Shown here: piece by piece, positions 39,495 through 48,843 of the stretch
How positions within the stretch are numbered: position 1 is the stretch's first letter
How the letters are laid out: each line of letters begins with the position of its first letter
Assembly: GCA_947499545.1 (NCBI GenBank)
Contig: CANMOZ010000001.1
Location: forward strand, 1-64,000
Length of the DNA stretch: 64,000 bases
Reading direction: 5' to 3'
Origin: an uncultured Saccharospirillaceae bacterium
Lineage (GTDB): Bacteria > Pseudomonadota > Gammaproteobacteria > Pseudomonadales > Oceanobacteraceae
The notes under the pieces: model-generated
What the model saw: the letters and a program-made list of their open reading frames with translations, nothing else
Databases searched by the model: none
Told to the model about the DNA's origin: nothing
Position numbers and translations under genes: made by a program

Positions 39495-40079
39495 TTACGA
39501 CCTACAGTCTACCAAGACATCAAAAGATCTTAGGTTAAGGCCATAGCTTTCATTCTGATGGTCATTAGCGTCTAAAAATACAGGTTGAACCTTATACCTC
39601 TTAATAGACGAGTCACCTTCTTTACACTCAGTTTCCAACCAATAGTTTTGATTATGACTTAAATATTTCCCTGGGTATTTTATTTCATTATTTGAGCCGA
39701 TAACTGACCGATACTCAATACTGAAATCCTCCGTCATATAAACATTCGTCATTCTGTCTATGACTGCATCGGAATCAGAATGCCTCCCGTTCTTTCTAAG
39801 AAGAGCGACCTTATTTCGAACTTGATTTCTTAACAACTCATCATTATGAAACACAATACTAAAGTTGTCCGAGTTTTTAATGTAAAACAACTTCTTACCG
39901 TTATGGGTGGTGATGCATCCCCCAGAAATCATTACGTTATTTGAAGAAACATCAAAGAACTGACCGACATCTTGGTGAGCATCACAGACGTATCCAGCAC
40001 CACTCGCTAAAGCAGTATTCAGTGGGAGCATTGCAAAGGATGGCATACAAGCAATTGACAAATAGAATACTTTTTTCAT
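39495..40079 (-). CDS. Hypothetical exported protein
   Basis: A 194-residue protein with a signal peptide (MKKVFYLSIACMPSFAMLP, cleavage probably after ALAS). The mature protein carries four cysteines (YVCDAH, GGCITT, ETECKE and VDCRS near the C-terminus), which suggests periplasmic disulfides. No family recognised. AT-rich, in the accessory stretch. Confidence 0.6.
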   Translation of the reverse strand: MKKVFYLSIACMPSFAMLPLNTALASGAGYVCDAHQDVGQFFDVSSNNVMISGGCITTHNGKKLFYIKNSDNFSIVFHNDELLRNQVRNKVALLRKNGRHSDSDAVIDRMTNVYMTEDFSIEYRSVIGSNNEIKYPGKYLSHNQNYWLETECKEGDSSIKRYKVQPVFLDANDHQNESYGLNLRSFDVLVDCRS

Positions 40080-40478
40080 TTTATTTCCATCATCATTTGA
40101 AACATTTCAGGCTTACTCTGGCTATAAGCCCAACATTAATGCTCATCACTAGCGCTAGCAACTTGGTTAGCTACTCTAACCTTTGAGATGGAAAAACGCA
40201 TTACAAGAATAGACCGAATGATTATAAATTTGCGCGCTTCGGTGGCTAGGTGAATATTTGCTCGTTCGTTATGTTCTTAATTTTCGGAGTCAAGCTCCAA
40301 TCAACTTAAGCTTTCACATACCCACAAATCCACCGATTTTGTTCAACATAAAAGCCCCCATTCACACCTGCGGTTCATCCCTGCAACCGCATTAAAATAT
40401 CTTCTATGGATGTTTTAAGCACCTGCACATTAGCTTTTGAGCTTACAATATACTTCTTTTTTTAAATTTATTAGTCAT
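40080..40478. other. 399-base gap in the accessory stretch
   Basis: No gene seen. A hairpin TGCGGTT/AACCGCA (40369-40375 and 40385-40391) lies about 90 bases past the stop of the next minus-strand gene and could be part of a terminator, without a T tract. The right end must include the 3' untranslated part of that gene. Confidence 0.4.
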
Positions 40479-41024
40479 TCACCATCCACGAGCACCCAAC
40501 TCACGAACAAGCTCTTCGAACGGACGTACACCACTAGGGTTCTTCATTCTCGTTGTAATATGGCTAACAATGCTTGCATCCGGCTCTCTAAAAACCTTAG
40601 TAGCTGTTGTCGGCACAACATCCCTTCCTGGTCTATAGCTTGATCGCTTTAAGGTTCCTGGCTGCAATTCCAATTGGCCATTACTGTCTTGGGTTACAAA
40701 CATATACCAACCGCTCACTGAGGTATCGCCTGGCTGTGGAACATAACCAGCATCTTCATTGCAATGCGTTTTAATTTTTTCAAATTGATTTTTGTTAACC
40801 AACAAATATTCACCAAGTTGCAGACTATCTCCTTTAAAGTTAATGATGTTTGCTTCTGTATCCTTTTGCCATTCTCCATAAATTTCCAATTGACCACCTG
40901 TATCATCCTTTGCCCAATAGTATTCATTAGGCGAATTCAAGCTTGAACAATAAACATTGACCATATCTGCTTGAGCACAAGCTGACACGACAAAAAAACC
41001 ACTAATGGCTGCACGCAATAACAT
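40479..41024 (-). CDS. Hypothetical exported protein
   Basis: A 181-residue protein. From Met at 41024 the N-terminus is a signal peptide (LLRAAISGFFVVSACAQA); a longer frame to 41051 adds nine residues. The mature part has two cysteines (NVYCSSL, KTHCNED). It is not recognised. Like the 39495 gene, its mature part begins with a short Cys-containing beta-like segment (VNVYC versus AGYVC), but I cannot show that they are paralogues. Confidence 0.55.
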   Translation of the reverse strand: MLLRAAISGFFVVSACAQADMVNVYCSSLNSPNEYYWAKDDTGGQLEIYGEWQKDTEANIINFKGDSLQLGEYLLVNKNQFEKIKTHCNEDAGYVPQPGDTSVSGWYMFVTQDSNGQLELQPGTLKRSSYRPGRDVVPTTATKVFREPDASIVSHITTRMKNPSGVRPFEELVRELGARGW

Positions 41025-41463
41025 GTTATAACCTCTCAAATTAGGTACCATTTAAGCTCACATCTAAATCGATCATTTAACAAAAATTGAAGCCGTATAC
41101 GACCATTCAAAACGTCACGTTAAGGCATTCAACATGCCTAACCTGTTGTTCCGAACAGCATAACTGACAGACTTCAGGATTAGCCTAAAGACAATTCCAA
41201 TAGGCTACATGGTCGATTTAATTGACATAACCAGAGCCAACATACCAAAAAAATGTGCAGTAAATGGTCAAACCCTACATACCTAAACAGCAGCTTTATT
41301 CGATACAAGGCTTTATTTTATCAATATTTATTTTCGATGTACTCTTACTTAAGAAGGGTCTACTTTCATTCTTCTAACTATTATCTGAACTTGAATTAAA
41401 TAAAGTAGAAACGCTCAGGGGTAGTTTTGCGCGGTGATATTAGGATGCAGAAAAATTCAAACG
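41025..41463. other. 439-base AT-rich gap
   Basis: No convincing ORF, tRNA or long repeat. It separates the accessory stretch from the sigma/anti-sigma pair and contains the promoter of the exported protein at its left end. Confidence 0.4.
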
Positions 41464-42117
41464 TCAATTTAAAAGCGGGTTTAATACCCGCCCCCACCAA
41501 CTGGTAAGCTTAACAGGCTCTTTAAGCACCGTTAAACAAATACAATCGCCGTCCTGGCTGGCCATAGGGGCATGTGAGTGAGAGCCATCTCGATGAACAA
41601 AATCACCTTCTTTATAATGACCATACTGATCAGAAAAACAACCTTTTAGCACGACTGTGATTTCATCACCCCGATGCGTGTGTGAAACGACTTTGCCCCC
41701 TGCTTTGATTTTGTGAAGAGCCAGCTGATAGCCTTCATTTTCCGTTAAATGAGCCACGCTAAGGATAGGCAAATACAAATGCCAATTGAGTGCATCAAAC
41801 CCTGACGGAATCCACTTCCATAAAGGCTTGGGTATTGTTTCAGAAGCTTCCGAAGGAACGGCCGTTACAAGATTCTCTTTAGATTCTTGCTCAATTGAAT
41901 CTAAAACAGACATCACGGCACTTTTACAATTATCCGTCACTTTAACCGGCGGCCCCTCTTCCCAGATCTGAGCACCAACCACCTTTAGTTTTTCCAGTGT
42001 TACCTGGCAATCCGTGCAATAGTGCATGTGCACAGCGATACAGATACCCTGAGCCTTTGGTAAGGTGCCCGCTGCGTACTCCACTAGGAGTTCTTGTGTT
42101 GGATGCCAGCCTTTCAT
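41464..42117 (-). CDS. chrR: ChrR-family anti-sigma factor
   Basis: A 217-residue two-domain anti-sigma factor. The N-terminal zinc anti-sigma domain has H5 and the HxxxCxxC motif (H30, C34, C37). A C-terminal cupin domain shows VSHTHRGDEITVVLKG and HSHAP, the metal-binding histidines. ChrR in Rhodobacter holds RpoE until singlet oxygen or organic peroxide appears. Its start overlaps the sigma stop (ATGA), as in known rpoE-chrR operons. Confidence 0.9.
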   Translation of the reverse strand: MKGWHPTQELLVEYAAGTLPKAQGICIAVHMHYCTDCQVTLEKLKVVGAQIWEEGPPVKVTDNCKSAVMSVLDSIEQESKENLVTAVPSEASETIPKPLWKWIPSGFDALNWHLYLPILSVAHLTENEGYQLALHKIKAGGKVVSHTHRGDEITVVLKGCFSDQYGHYKEGDFVHRDGSHSHAPMASQDGDCICLTVLKEPVKLTSWWGRVLNPLLN

Positions 42118-42713
42118 AATTCTAAGTGCGATAAGTTGATACGTAGTTTTTGTAAAGCTAATCGAACCCTGGATTTAACCGTACCCAGAGGCAGCCCCAG
42201 TTCATCTGCAACCGCTTGATGGCTCTTATCTTCCATAAAAACTTTACTAAGGACCTGCTTCTGCTCAATAGGTAAAACCGATAAGGATTCACGAATGGCT
42301 CTTTCTGTCGTCAATCGTTGCAACGATGTCACAGGTTCCGCCGAAGGATCAACCTCTTCAATCCAAACGTCTTCGGCCGATACGTCATTTTGATGCTTGC
42401 TATTTTTGCGAATGTTATCCACTCGAAGGTTACGAGCAATCGTAAAAACCCAAGTAGCAGCCGACGCCTTACTGGCATCATAGAGGTGGGCCTTACGCCA
42501 AACGTTAAGCATGACCTCTTGAGTGAGTTCTTCGGCCATACTGGCCGTAAAAACGGTCGCAGGAAGTGAAAGCAAGAACCCCTTCACTAGAGGCGCAAAG
42601 TGGTCGAATAGCTGTTCAAAAGCTTGTTTGTCGCGTTTTTGAGCCACACGATCAAGCAGCACACCCCAAGGATCTTGTCGGGTACCATCCGCCTCATGTG
42701 TTTTTTCAGTCAT
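42114..42713 (-). CDS. rpoE: ECF sigma factor of the RpoE-ChrR type
   Basis: Region 2 (FEQLFDHFAPLVKGFLL ... ELTQEVMLNVWRK, then WVFTIARNLRVDNIRK) and region 4 (LSVLPIEQKQVLSKVFME, LGLPLGTVKSRVRLALQKLR) define an ECF sigma factor of 199 residues. I prefer ATG 42713; the frame is open to ATG 42779, but that would leave almost no leader after the putative promoter. It is followed by overlapping chrR. It probably directs the photo-oxidative stress response, by analogy. Confidence 0.9.
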   Translation of the reverse strand: MTEKTHEADGTRQDPWGVLLDRVAQKRDKQAFEQLFDHFAPLVKGFLLSLPATVFTASMAEELTQEVMLNVWRKAHLYDASKASAATWVFTIARNLRVDNIRKNSKHQNDVSAEDVWIEEVDPSAEPVTSLQRLTTERAIRESLSVLPIEQKQVLSKVFMEDKSHQAVADELGLPLGTVKSRVRLALQKLRINLSHLEL

Positions 42714-42792
42714 TCGCTTCGCTTTCAATTCCAAAGGCTTGCAAGCGTTCATCATAGCCCTGGTTGCTCCAGTCTCCAAGCTAACATCCTTA

Positions 42793-42820
42793 ATTACGAA
42801 GACTCGGCAGCATTGGATGA
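42793..42820 (-). promoter_or_regulatory. Possible ECF-type autoregulatory promoter
   Basis: On the minus strand TCATCC (42820-42815) and CGTAAT (42798-42793) are spaced by 16 bases. This resembles RpoE/ChrR-type promoters (TGATCC and CGTAT-like). It fits the frequent self-activation of such sigma factors. The match is imperfect. Confidence 0.3.
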
Positions 42821-42939
42821 GTCATCACCCTCTACTCCAGCGCCTTCAAATACAACCAAAAATTTCTAAAATCTCGAATACACTTAAGTAATGACCCACT
42901 GACTGCGTTATTGGATTATTCATCAATCCAGAGGTGCTT

Positions 42940-44097
42940 ATGCGAGCTGTCATCGTTGAAGGACTCAGAACCCCTCTCTGCTTTCCTGGGGGATGTCTGT
43001 CTGAATTAACCATCGAAGGGTTGATGCTGCCCTTAATGCAACAAATACATGAACGGTTGACTTTAAATGACGCGGACATTGATGGACTTTTGTTAGGTAG
43101 GGCTCTCTCTGACACTCACTTGGAGCTTTCAATAGAAGAAGCTTTCATACAATCAGGTTTTCCTGAACGCTTAGGCTTCACTCAAGTTCAAGCGGACGGT
43201 TTATCCTGTATGAGGGCTCTTGAGTATGCTGTAGGACTGTTGTTGTCTCAGTGCTCTCAAATGTTATTAGTCGGTGCTTCTGAGTCAATAAGCCAACACC
43301 TGAATCAGGCCTTTTTACACCCTTCGCACGAGGAGCAGACCTCTGAGTCTCGAGTGCATCAAGAGAAGTCATTATTGTTGTCTCGATGGCTTGGGCACCG
43401 ACAGGGCAGTGAATTATTGGCAGCTATCGAAAAGACGCGTTTAGATCAGCATATTTCCAGACAAACATTAGATGAACTGGTGATGGCAGCCCAGAAACGT
43501 GCTATTCAGGCTCTTGAGCAAGATCTTTGGTTTGACCAACTAGTGCCGGTTGTAACGGAAGGGGGCTGGGTCACTGAACAAGACGATGCTGCCTTAAATC
43601 CCATCATGCAAGAAAACCTCATCGCCTCTGAACCCTTTGAAGCCAACAGTGGCATCACCCCTCTCAATACGGCAAGATTAGCCGACGGGGCTGCACTTTT
43701 AGCCGTCACAACCGATCATCATGCCATGCAACAAGGTTTGATGCCCTTGGCAACCATTGAGTACCTACGTTTTTTTAGAAATCGTATGGATGCCCTTACC
43801 TTCGTTAAACGAGAAATGAAACAAGCTCGCAACACCTACACACCTCTCCCCTATTTAGAGATTTGCGATGTGTGTGCAATGGATGTCTTGGATATTTGCC
43901 AACAATTGGACCTCTCTCCAACAAAGGTAAATTTACTAGGCGGATGTCTTGCTACCGGTTATCCCATTGGAGCGAGTGGCTTTATAAGTTTGCTTGCTGG
44001 GCTTGTTGCCATCAACTCAGAGCAATATGAACAATTATTATTAATGACTCGAGATGCGCGTGACCGTTGGTCTGTTTTGAGTTTAAGACGCAGCTAA
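42940..44097 (+). CDS. Thiolase-fold protein lacking canonical catalytic residues
   Basis: A 385-residue protein with thiolase landmarks: VIVEGLRTPLCFPGG at the N-terminus, DIDGLLLG, LLVGASESIS, and near the C-terminus NLLGGCLATGYPIGASG. Where thiolases have CGSG/CGSS the sequence reads ADGLSCMRAL, so the nucleophile position is not Cys (C90 is shifted by three). The catalytic His of GHP is Tyr341 (GYP), and the C-terminal CxG motif is absent. So it is unlikely to be an ordinary acyltransferase. ATG 42940 has GAGG 5 bases upstream. The 3' end overlaps the convergent kinase gene by 15 bases. Confidence 0.8.
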   Translation: MRAVIVEGLRTPLCFPGGCLSELTIEGLMLPLMQQIHERLTLNDADIDGLLLGRALSDTHLELSIEEAFIQSGFPERLGFTQVQADGLSCMRALEYAVGLLLSQCSQMLLVGASESISQHLNQAFLHPSHEEQTSESRVHQEKSLLLSRWLGHRQGSELLAAIEKTRLDQHISRQTLDELVMAAQKRAIQALEQDLWFDQLVPVVTEGGWVTEQDDAALNPIMQENLIASEPFEANSGITPLNTARLADGAALLAVTTDHHAMQQGLMPLATIEYLRFFRNRMDALTFVKREMKQARNTYTPLPYLEICDVCAMDVLDICQQLDLSPTKVNLLGGCLATGYPIGASGFISLLAGLVAINSEQYEQLLLMTRDARDRWSVLSLRRS

Positions 44098-46065
44098 CAC
44101 CGAATGAAACGTCGAAACATTTAACGACTGCTCAAGCAACCGAATTTCAACAGGAAGAAGCAACACACCGATCCATTCTTTTTTTAGTGCCAGTTGTTGC
44201 TGTTCTGTGACTTGTTCTGCTGCCACCCATAACCTTGCTAATTGCTTGCAGCTTTGATATTCCTTTAATTGATTGAGCGTTTCGTCTGTTAACTTACGAA
44301 CAAACACCAGGTAAAAATCATCCATTGGAAATTGATCAAAGGCTTCTAAAGATTTTCCAGAAGCAAGGCAATGCACTTTAAAACCTAAACACTCCAATTG
44401 TTTTTGCAAGCTATACTCGAGTGGACCACTGAATCCCTCCGCTTCCCAATCCAAACAATGAATACAGGGTGAATCCATTGTTTTCATCGGCAACAGGACT
44501 TTAAAACAACTGCCTTTATTGACTTCCGATGTAACGCTGATGTCTCCTCCCAGTCGCTCAACCACTCTGCGGCAAAGTGCCAAGCCTAAGCCTGCACCGT
44601 CGTACTCGCGTGCATGCCCCTCACTCAACTGCACAAAAGGTTCAAAAATACGTTGCTGTTGATCTTTTGACATCCCTGGACCGGTATCTTCAACCTGCAA
44701 GCACCACTGTCCATTTTCTATCCGTTGAACCGATAGGGTAACTCGCCCACGATCAGGGGTGAATTTCACAGCATTGGATAATAAATTGGATATAACCATT
44801 TCAATTTGGTTGGGAAGCCCTTCTAAATAAATCGATTTCGATCCGTTAAGAAATACAGGTTCAAATTGCAATGTAATGCCTTTTTCACGGGCCATTGGTT
44901 GAAACTTCATGGTCACCTGTACTAATAAATCGTTCAATGAAAAACGTTTATAGTGACTGGCTTGATCAGGATCTTCCTGAGTAAAAGTTAAAATTGATTC
45001 TATTAGCTCCAAAAGCGTCAGTGCCGATTGCTTGGCTGTCTGAATGAGTTTCACATGCTCAGCAAAGCGCGGTTCTAAACCAAGAATATCAAGAATGCCT
45101 AAGACACCATTCAGCGGCGTTCTTAATTCGTGACTCATCGTTGACAAAAACTGAGCCTTTGCCCGACTCCCTTCTTCCGCTTTTATTTTTGCTTCTCTTA
45201 ATTCCAACGTCATTTTGTGTGCTGCTGTCACATCAACAATGGCAGCCCGAAATCCTAACAATGTTCCTTTACCATTAAACACAGGGCAAGCCGTCGCTTT
45301 AACACGCATTTTTTGACCATTCTGATGGTACATATAGAGTTCATGGGTCCGAATGCGGTGTTCTGGGAGCAATGTCTTTAATCGCTCTACGTGTTTAAGA
45401 GCAAATAAATCATCCCATAAACTCAAGTCAGAGTATTCAACGGTATTACGTATTTGCAAAGGCTGCTGCATTAAAGAAACGGCTGGGTATCCTAACAATT
45501 GTTCACAGCTAGGACTGATATAACTTAAAGACCCATCCGTTAATTGATAAAAAGTAAGTTCAGTCGCTAAATCGGCAACAGCATGTAGAATTTCCTGCTG
45601 GTGTAGAAGCTCAACATTGGCTTCTAGTAATTCTTTATTGCTTCGCTCTAATAACAGATTTTTTTCTTGGATGTTTAAATGAGCTGCTACGCGTACTTTG
45701 ACCAGCACCTCAGAAACGGGCTTACAGAGATAATCCGCAGCACCCACCTGAAAACCATACAATTCATCTTCACTTTCCGATTCAACCGACACAAAAATGA
45801 TGGGTGTATTATCAAATTCACGTTGCTGCTTTATAGAGCGGCAAATCTCAAAACCACTGACATCAGGCAGTCCAATGTCTAATAAAATTAAGTTTGGTTT
45901 TAATAAGCTGGCGCGACGCAATGCGTCTTCACCGGTATGGACAACGTCTAAATCATAATCATCTTCCAGGAACCGAGCCAACAAGCGAGTGTTGATGATT
46001 TCATCGTCAACAATCAAAATGAGTGGGCGGGCCCTTTCCAACAATGCATTCATGTCAATTGCCAA
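44083..46065 (-). CDS. Response-regulator/PAS hybrid histidine kinase
   Basis: A 660-residue soluble kinase. An N-terminal receiver (phospho-acceptor D63 in LILLDIGLPDVSG, 15-130) is followed by a coiled coil, a PAS domain (about 165-285) and the H box FLSTMSHELRTPL (H312). The ATPase domain contains NLLSNAVKFT, DTGPGM and GAGLGLALC. The last 125 residues look like a second receiver fold but lack a recognisable phospho-acceptor Asp. There are no membrane segments, so it probably senses an internal cue or is part of a phosphorelay. No cognate partner is adjacent. Confidence 0.9.
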   Translation of the reverse strand: MAIDMNALLERARPLILIVDDEIINTRLLARFLEDDYDLDVVHTGEDALRRASLLKPNLILLDIGLPDVSGFEICRSIKQQREFDNTPIIFVSVESESEDELYGFQVGAADYLCKPVSEVLVKVRVAAHLNIQEKNLLLERSNKELLEANVELLHQQEILHAVADLATELTFYQLTDGSLSYISPSCEQLLGYPAVSLMQQPLQIRNTVEYSDLSLWDDLFALKHVERLKTLLPEHRIRTHELYMYHQNGQKMRVKATACPVFNGKGTLLGFRAAIVDVTAAHKMTLELREAKIKAEEGSRAKAQFLSTMSHELRTPLNGVLGILDILGLEPRFAEHVKLIQTAKQSALTLLELIESILTFTQEDPDQASHYKRFSLNDLLVQVTMKFQPMAREKGITLQFEPVFLNGSKSIYLEGLPNQIEMVISNLLSNAVKFTPDRGRVTLSVQRIENGQWCLQVEDTGPGMSKDQQQRIFEPFVQLSEGHAREYDGAGLGLALCRRVVERLGGDISVTSEVNKGSCFKVLLPMKTMDSPCIHCLDWEAEGFSGPLEYSLQKQLECLGFKVHCLASGKSLEAFDQFPMDDFYLVFVRKLTDETLNQLKEYQSCKQLARLWVAAEQVTEQQQLALKKEWIGVLLLPVEIRLLEQSLNVSTFHSVLAAS

Positions 46066-46180
46066 TCAACCTTCTCTCACTCTAATCCTAGCCTGGTTCT
46101 TGGCTTATTTAGCAACTGGTTCTTATGACTTAGACTTAACAGGTCTTTACCCATTTGGGGCCCTTCCTGAGCCCTCTCAA

Positions 46181-47554
46181 TTACGCTTGCCCCAACGGTT
46201 TTAAAATTTGATTTAAATCACCCTTCTGTTGAAGCCATTTTGAGCCAGCCAAGACCAGCAACAAACCTAAACAGTTCCCTACCCCTATCCCAATGAGGAA
46301 CCCAATCGTCCCAGCCAGTTCACTGCCGATCCAGGTGATAGGCAAAGTGATCGCAAAAAGTCTTATCAAATGAATAGCTAATGACCAAGACGTTTTATGA
46401 AGAGCATTGAGCATTGATGAAGTCACCACCGCAACGCCAACCCCAAGGTAACCCAAAGGCACCCAGAAGAAATAATCTTTCAGCACAGCAAGCACCGCAG
46501 GGTCTTTTGAAAACAGCATGGCTACCCATCCGCCGAGCAACATCAGCAGCACCCACACCAGTAGCTGCCAACAAAAGATGAATCTAACGGCTATCATCCA
46601 TGCAGATTGAACGCGGCTCAATTGGCCAGCGCCCCAATTTTGACCAACAAAAGGAGGCAAGCTGGCCGTCAATGCCATCGCCAACATCAAGGCAAATGGC
46701 TCAAACCGTGTTCCGACTCCAATTGCAGCCACTGTGGCTTCTCCATGACGTGCCGCCAGCGACACCAAAAAGGCATTAAACATAGGACCTAATGCGTTTG
46801 TTAAAATCGCAGGTATGCCGAGCGCAAGCATCTGCAGACACACAACTTTTTGTTGAAGCCAGTCGATCTTACTGATAATCAAGAGTTTTTCTTTACTCAA
46901 AAGGACCAATATTGCCAGAGAACCAATAAACCAAGAGAGGTCTGTTGCCATAGCGGCTCCCTTCATACCGTAGGCAGGAATAGGCCCTAATCCAAAGATA
47001 AAAATAGGGTCGAATATCGCATTCATCATGGCTGCGATCGTCATTACACGACTGGCTAAACGCGTATTACCAGAAGCTCTGATACAGCTGTTAGAGCTGA
47101 TTAACAGCAGCAGGAAGGTCACGCCTCCTAGCCACCAAGCGAGATAGCCATCAATCAAAGGACGTAAGGCTTTGCTCGCACCCAATAAAACAAATACATA
47201 ATCTCTGCCAAACCAGGCGCATGCCGCCAGAAACATCGCTATCAATATCACGACCAGTAGACATTGAAACACCAATACCCCAGCTTGAGCGTAACCTCTA
47301 GCCCCTATTTCTTTGGATACCAATGCAGTGACCGCGATACTTAATCCAATGCCCATACTTAAGACCAGCATGGTCAAAGGTAATGTGAAAGATAAGGCGG
47401 CTAAGGCTTGTGTACCCAATAAAGAAATAAAATAGACATCGACTAACTGGAATGAAAAAAGGCTGGCAAGTCCCCAGATCATTGGAATGGTTAAAGTTTT
47501 TATTGTACTGCTTATAGGGCCTGAAAGAATTTGGTCGCGATGAGGGGATGACAT
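46181..47554 (-). CDS. MATE family efflux transporter
   Basis: A 457-residue polytopic protein with about 12 membrane segments in two homologous halves. The opening (KTLTIPMIWGLASLFSFQLVDVYFISLLGTQALAALSF) and AIGVGTRFEPFALMLAMAL in the second half are MATE-like. It probably exports drugs or metabolites in exchange for Na+ or H+. A gap of about 115 bases separates it from the kinase. Substrate not predictable. Confidence 0.9.
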   Translation of the reverse strand: MSSPHRDQILSGPISSTIKTLTIPMIWGLASLFSFQLVDVYFISLLGTQALAALSFTLPLTMLVLSMGIGLSIAVTALVSKEIGARGYAQAGVLVFQCLLVVILIAMFLAACAWFGRDYVFVLLGASKALRPLIDGYLAWWLGGVTFLLLLISSNSCIRASGNTRLASRVMTIAAMMNAIFDPIFIFGLGPIPAYGMKGAAMATDLSWFIGSLAILVLLSKEKLLIISKIDWLQQKVVCLQMLALGIPAILTNALGPMFNAFLVSLAARHGEATVAAIGVGTRFEPFALMLAMALTASLPPFVGQNWGAGQLSRVQSAWMIAVRFIFCWQLLVWVLLMLLGGWVAMLFSKDPAVLAVLKDYFFWVPLGYLGVGVAVVTSSMLNALHKTSWSLAIHLIRLFAITLPITWIGSELAGTIGFLIGIGVGNCLGLLLVLAGSKWLQQKGDLNQILKPLGQA

Positions 47555-47776
47555 AGACTGCTTCCTGTTGTCATTGCCTTTAAAGCGTATTACTGTATAG
47601 CGTTCTACGTGTTTTCGCGACCAATCATTGATCTGCCTTGAATTCGTAACTTTCCGCAGCTAACTTAGCTTTTCATTGGACGGAACAAATACCGGCTTTT
47701 TACTCGGCAATAGCCCATCGACGTATGGTTGGCATTGGCACTGGCCGGTTTACATTTCATTGAGTGAAATACCATT

Positions 47777-48592
47777 ATGACACATGAAATCCCCTCCCTC
47801 ACCGAAGAAGGTTTTGTATTAAAACCCATAGGTTGTGTACACGCATGCTATAAAGAGCGATTTGCCATACCTAGACAACCCATGCTGGCGCCCTCGGTTA
47901 CTGCTGAGTTGGAGTTGCTACCGCCCTACGATACACAAGAAGCTATTAGAGGCTTAGAATCAACCACTCACCTCTGGCTACAATTTGTCTTTCATGGCAT
48001 CAACCCAAAATCTGAGGGCAATAAAGCCAGCACTGTAAGACCTCCTCGCCTGGGTGGTAATCAACGAGTAGGGGTATTGGCGACCCGTTCTCCATTTAGA
48101 GCCAATCGTTTGGGGCTTTCTGTTGTCAAATTGAACCGTATTGAAATACGTAAGGGGAGGCCCTGGCTCATCATTCAAGGCGGGGACTTCTTAGATCAGA
48201 CTCCTGTACTGGATATTAAGCCATATCTCCCTTATGTCGACGCTGTTACAACAGCTAGCTGCTCAATTGCCAACCATGCGCCTGAGACATTAAGGGTCGT
48301 GCTGAGCAATCAAGCCACAGACCAGCTAAAACGAGCAGAGCCGAAACACTGGACTCTCAGGATGCAGCAACTGATTGAAATTCTGCAACAAGATCCAAGG
48401 CCTGCCTATCAAAGTGAAGATGATGATCGCGTATACGCTTGCCAGCTTTGGGAGTTCGATGTGAAGTGGCAATATTGTGTAAAAGACATCGAGCCTCGCA
48501 TTGTCGTGCTCTCTTTAGACAAGCCAATATCATCCAAAGAAAGGGGGACCGGTGGCTCCGTGTTGAACTCCAACATTCAGCAAGCCATTTAA
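47777..48592 (+). CDS. trmO: tRNA (t6A37) N6-methyltransferase TrmO
   Basis: TrmO (YaeB/TsaA) methylates N6-threonylcarbamoyladenosine 37 in tRNA-Thr using SAM in a beta-barrel fold. Signatures are the N-terminal LKPIGCVHACYKERFAIPRQ, VRPPRLGGNQRVGVLATRSP and FRANRLGLS. It has 271 residues, with the C-terminal domain present (E. coli 235). It is a single gene, divergent from the MATE gene. Confidence 0.94.
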   Translation: MTHEIPSLTEEGFVLKPIGCVHACYKERFAIPRQPMLAPSVTAELELLPPYDTQEAIRGLESTTHLWLQFVFHGINPKSEGNKASTVRPPRLGGNQRVGVLATRSPFRANRLGLSVVKLNRIEIRKGRPWLIIQGGDFLDQTPVLDIKPYLPYVDAVTTASCSIANHAPETLRVVLSNQATDQLKRAEPKHWTLRMQQLIEILQQDPRPAYQSEDDDRVYACQLWEFDVKWQYCVKDIEPRIVVLSLDKPISSKERGTGGSVLNSNIQQAI

Positions 48593-48621
48593 TGAGTTGA
48601 TCTCAGAGCCCCCACTCCTCG

Positions 48622-48647
48622 TCACCTAAGCCACCAAACTTAGGTGA
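48622..48647 (+). terminator. Hairpin after trmO
   Basis: TCACCTAAG (48622-48630) and CTTAGGTGA (48639-48647) are perfect complements around an 8-base loop, 30 bases past the trmO stop. No T tract follows, so the termination role is uncertain. Confidence 0.45.
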
Positions 48648-48843
48648 TGATCAGCTCCCCGGAAATGACGTAACTCCCTGATTTTTTAGTCATCTTGTTG
48701 CTTTCATGGCCTTAGGAACGCCCAAAATGGGCTTATCTTCTATAGTGTTAGTAGAGGTTTAGGCGCCAGAGCGTGCAAATTGTCTTGATGTCTCAACCTA
48801 CACCAACCCTAGATTGCTTGACGCACTTTTGGAGGACGTTGCT

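Noticed and set aside
42940-44097. Annotation as an active acetyl-CoA acetyltransferase
   Set aside because: The nucleophile Cys, active His and C-terminal CxG motif are not in their canonical positions.
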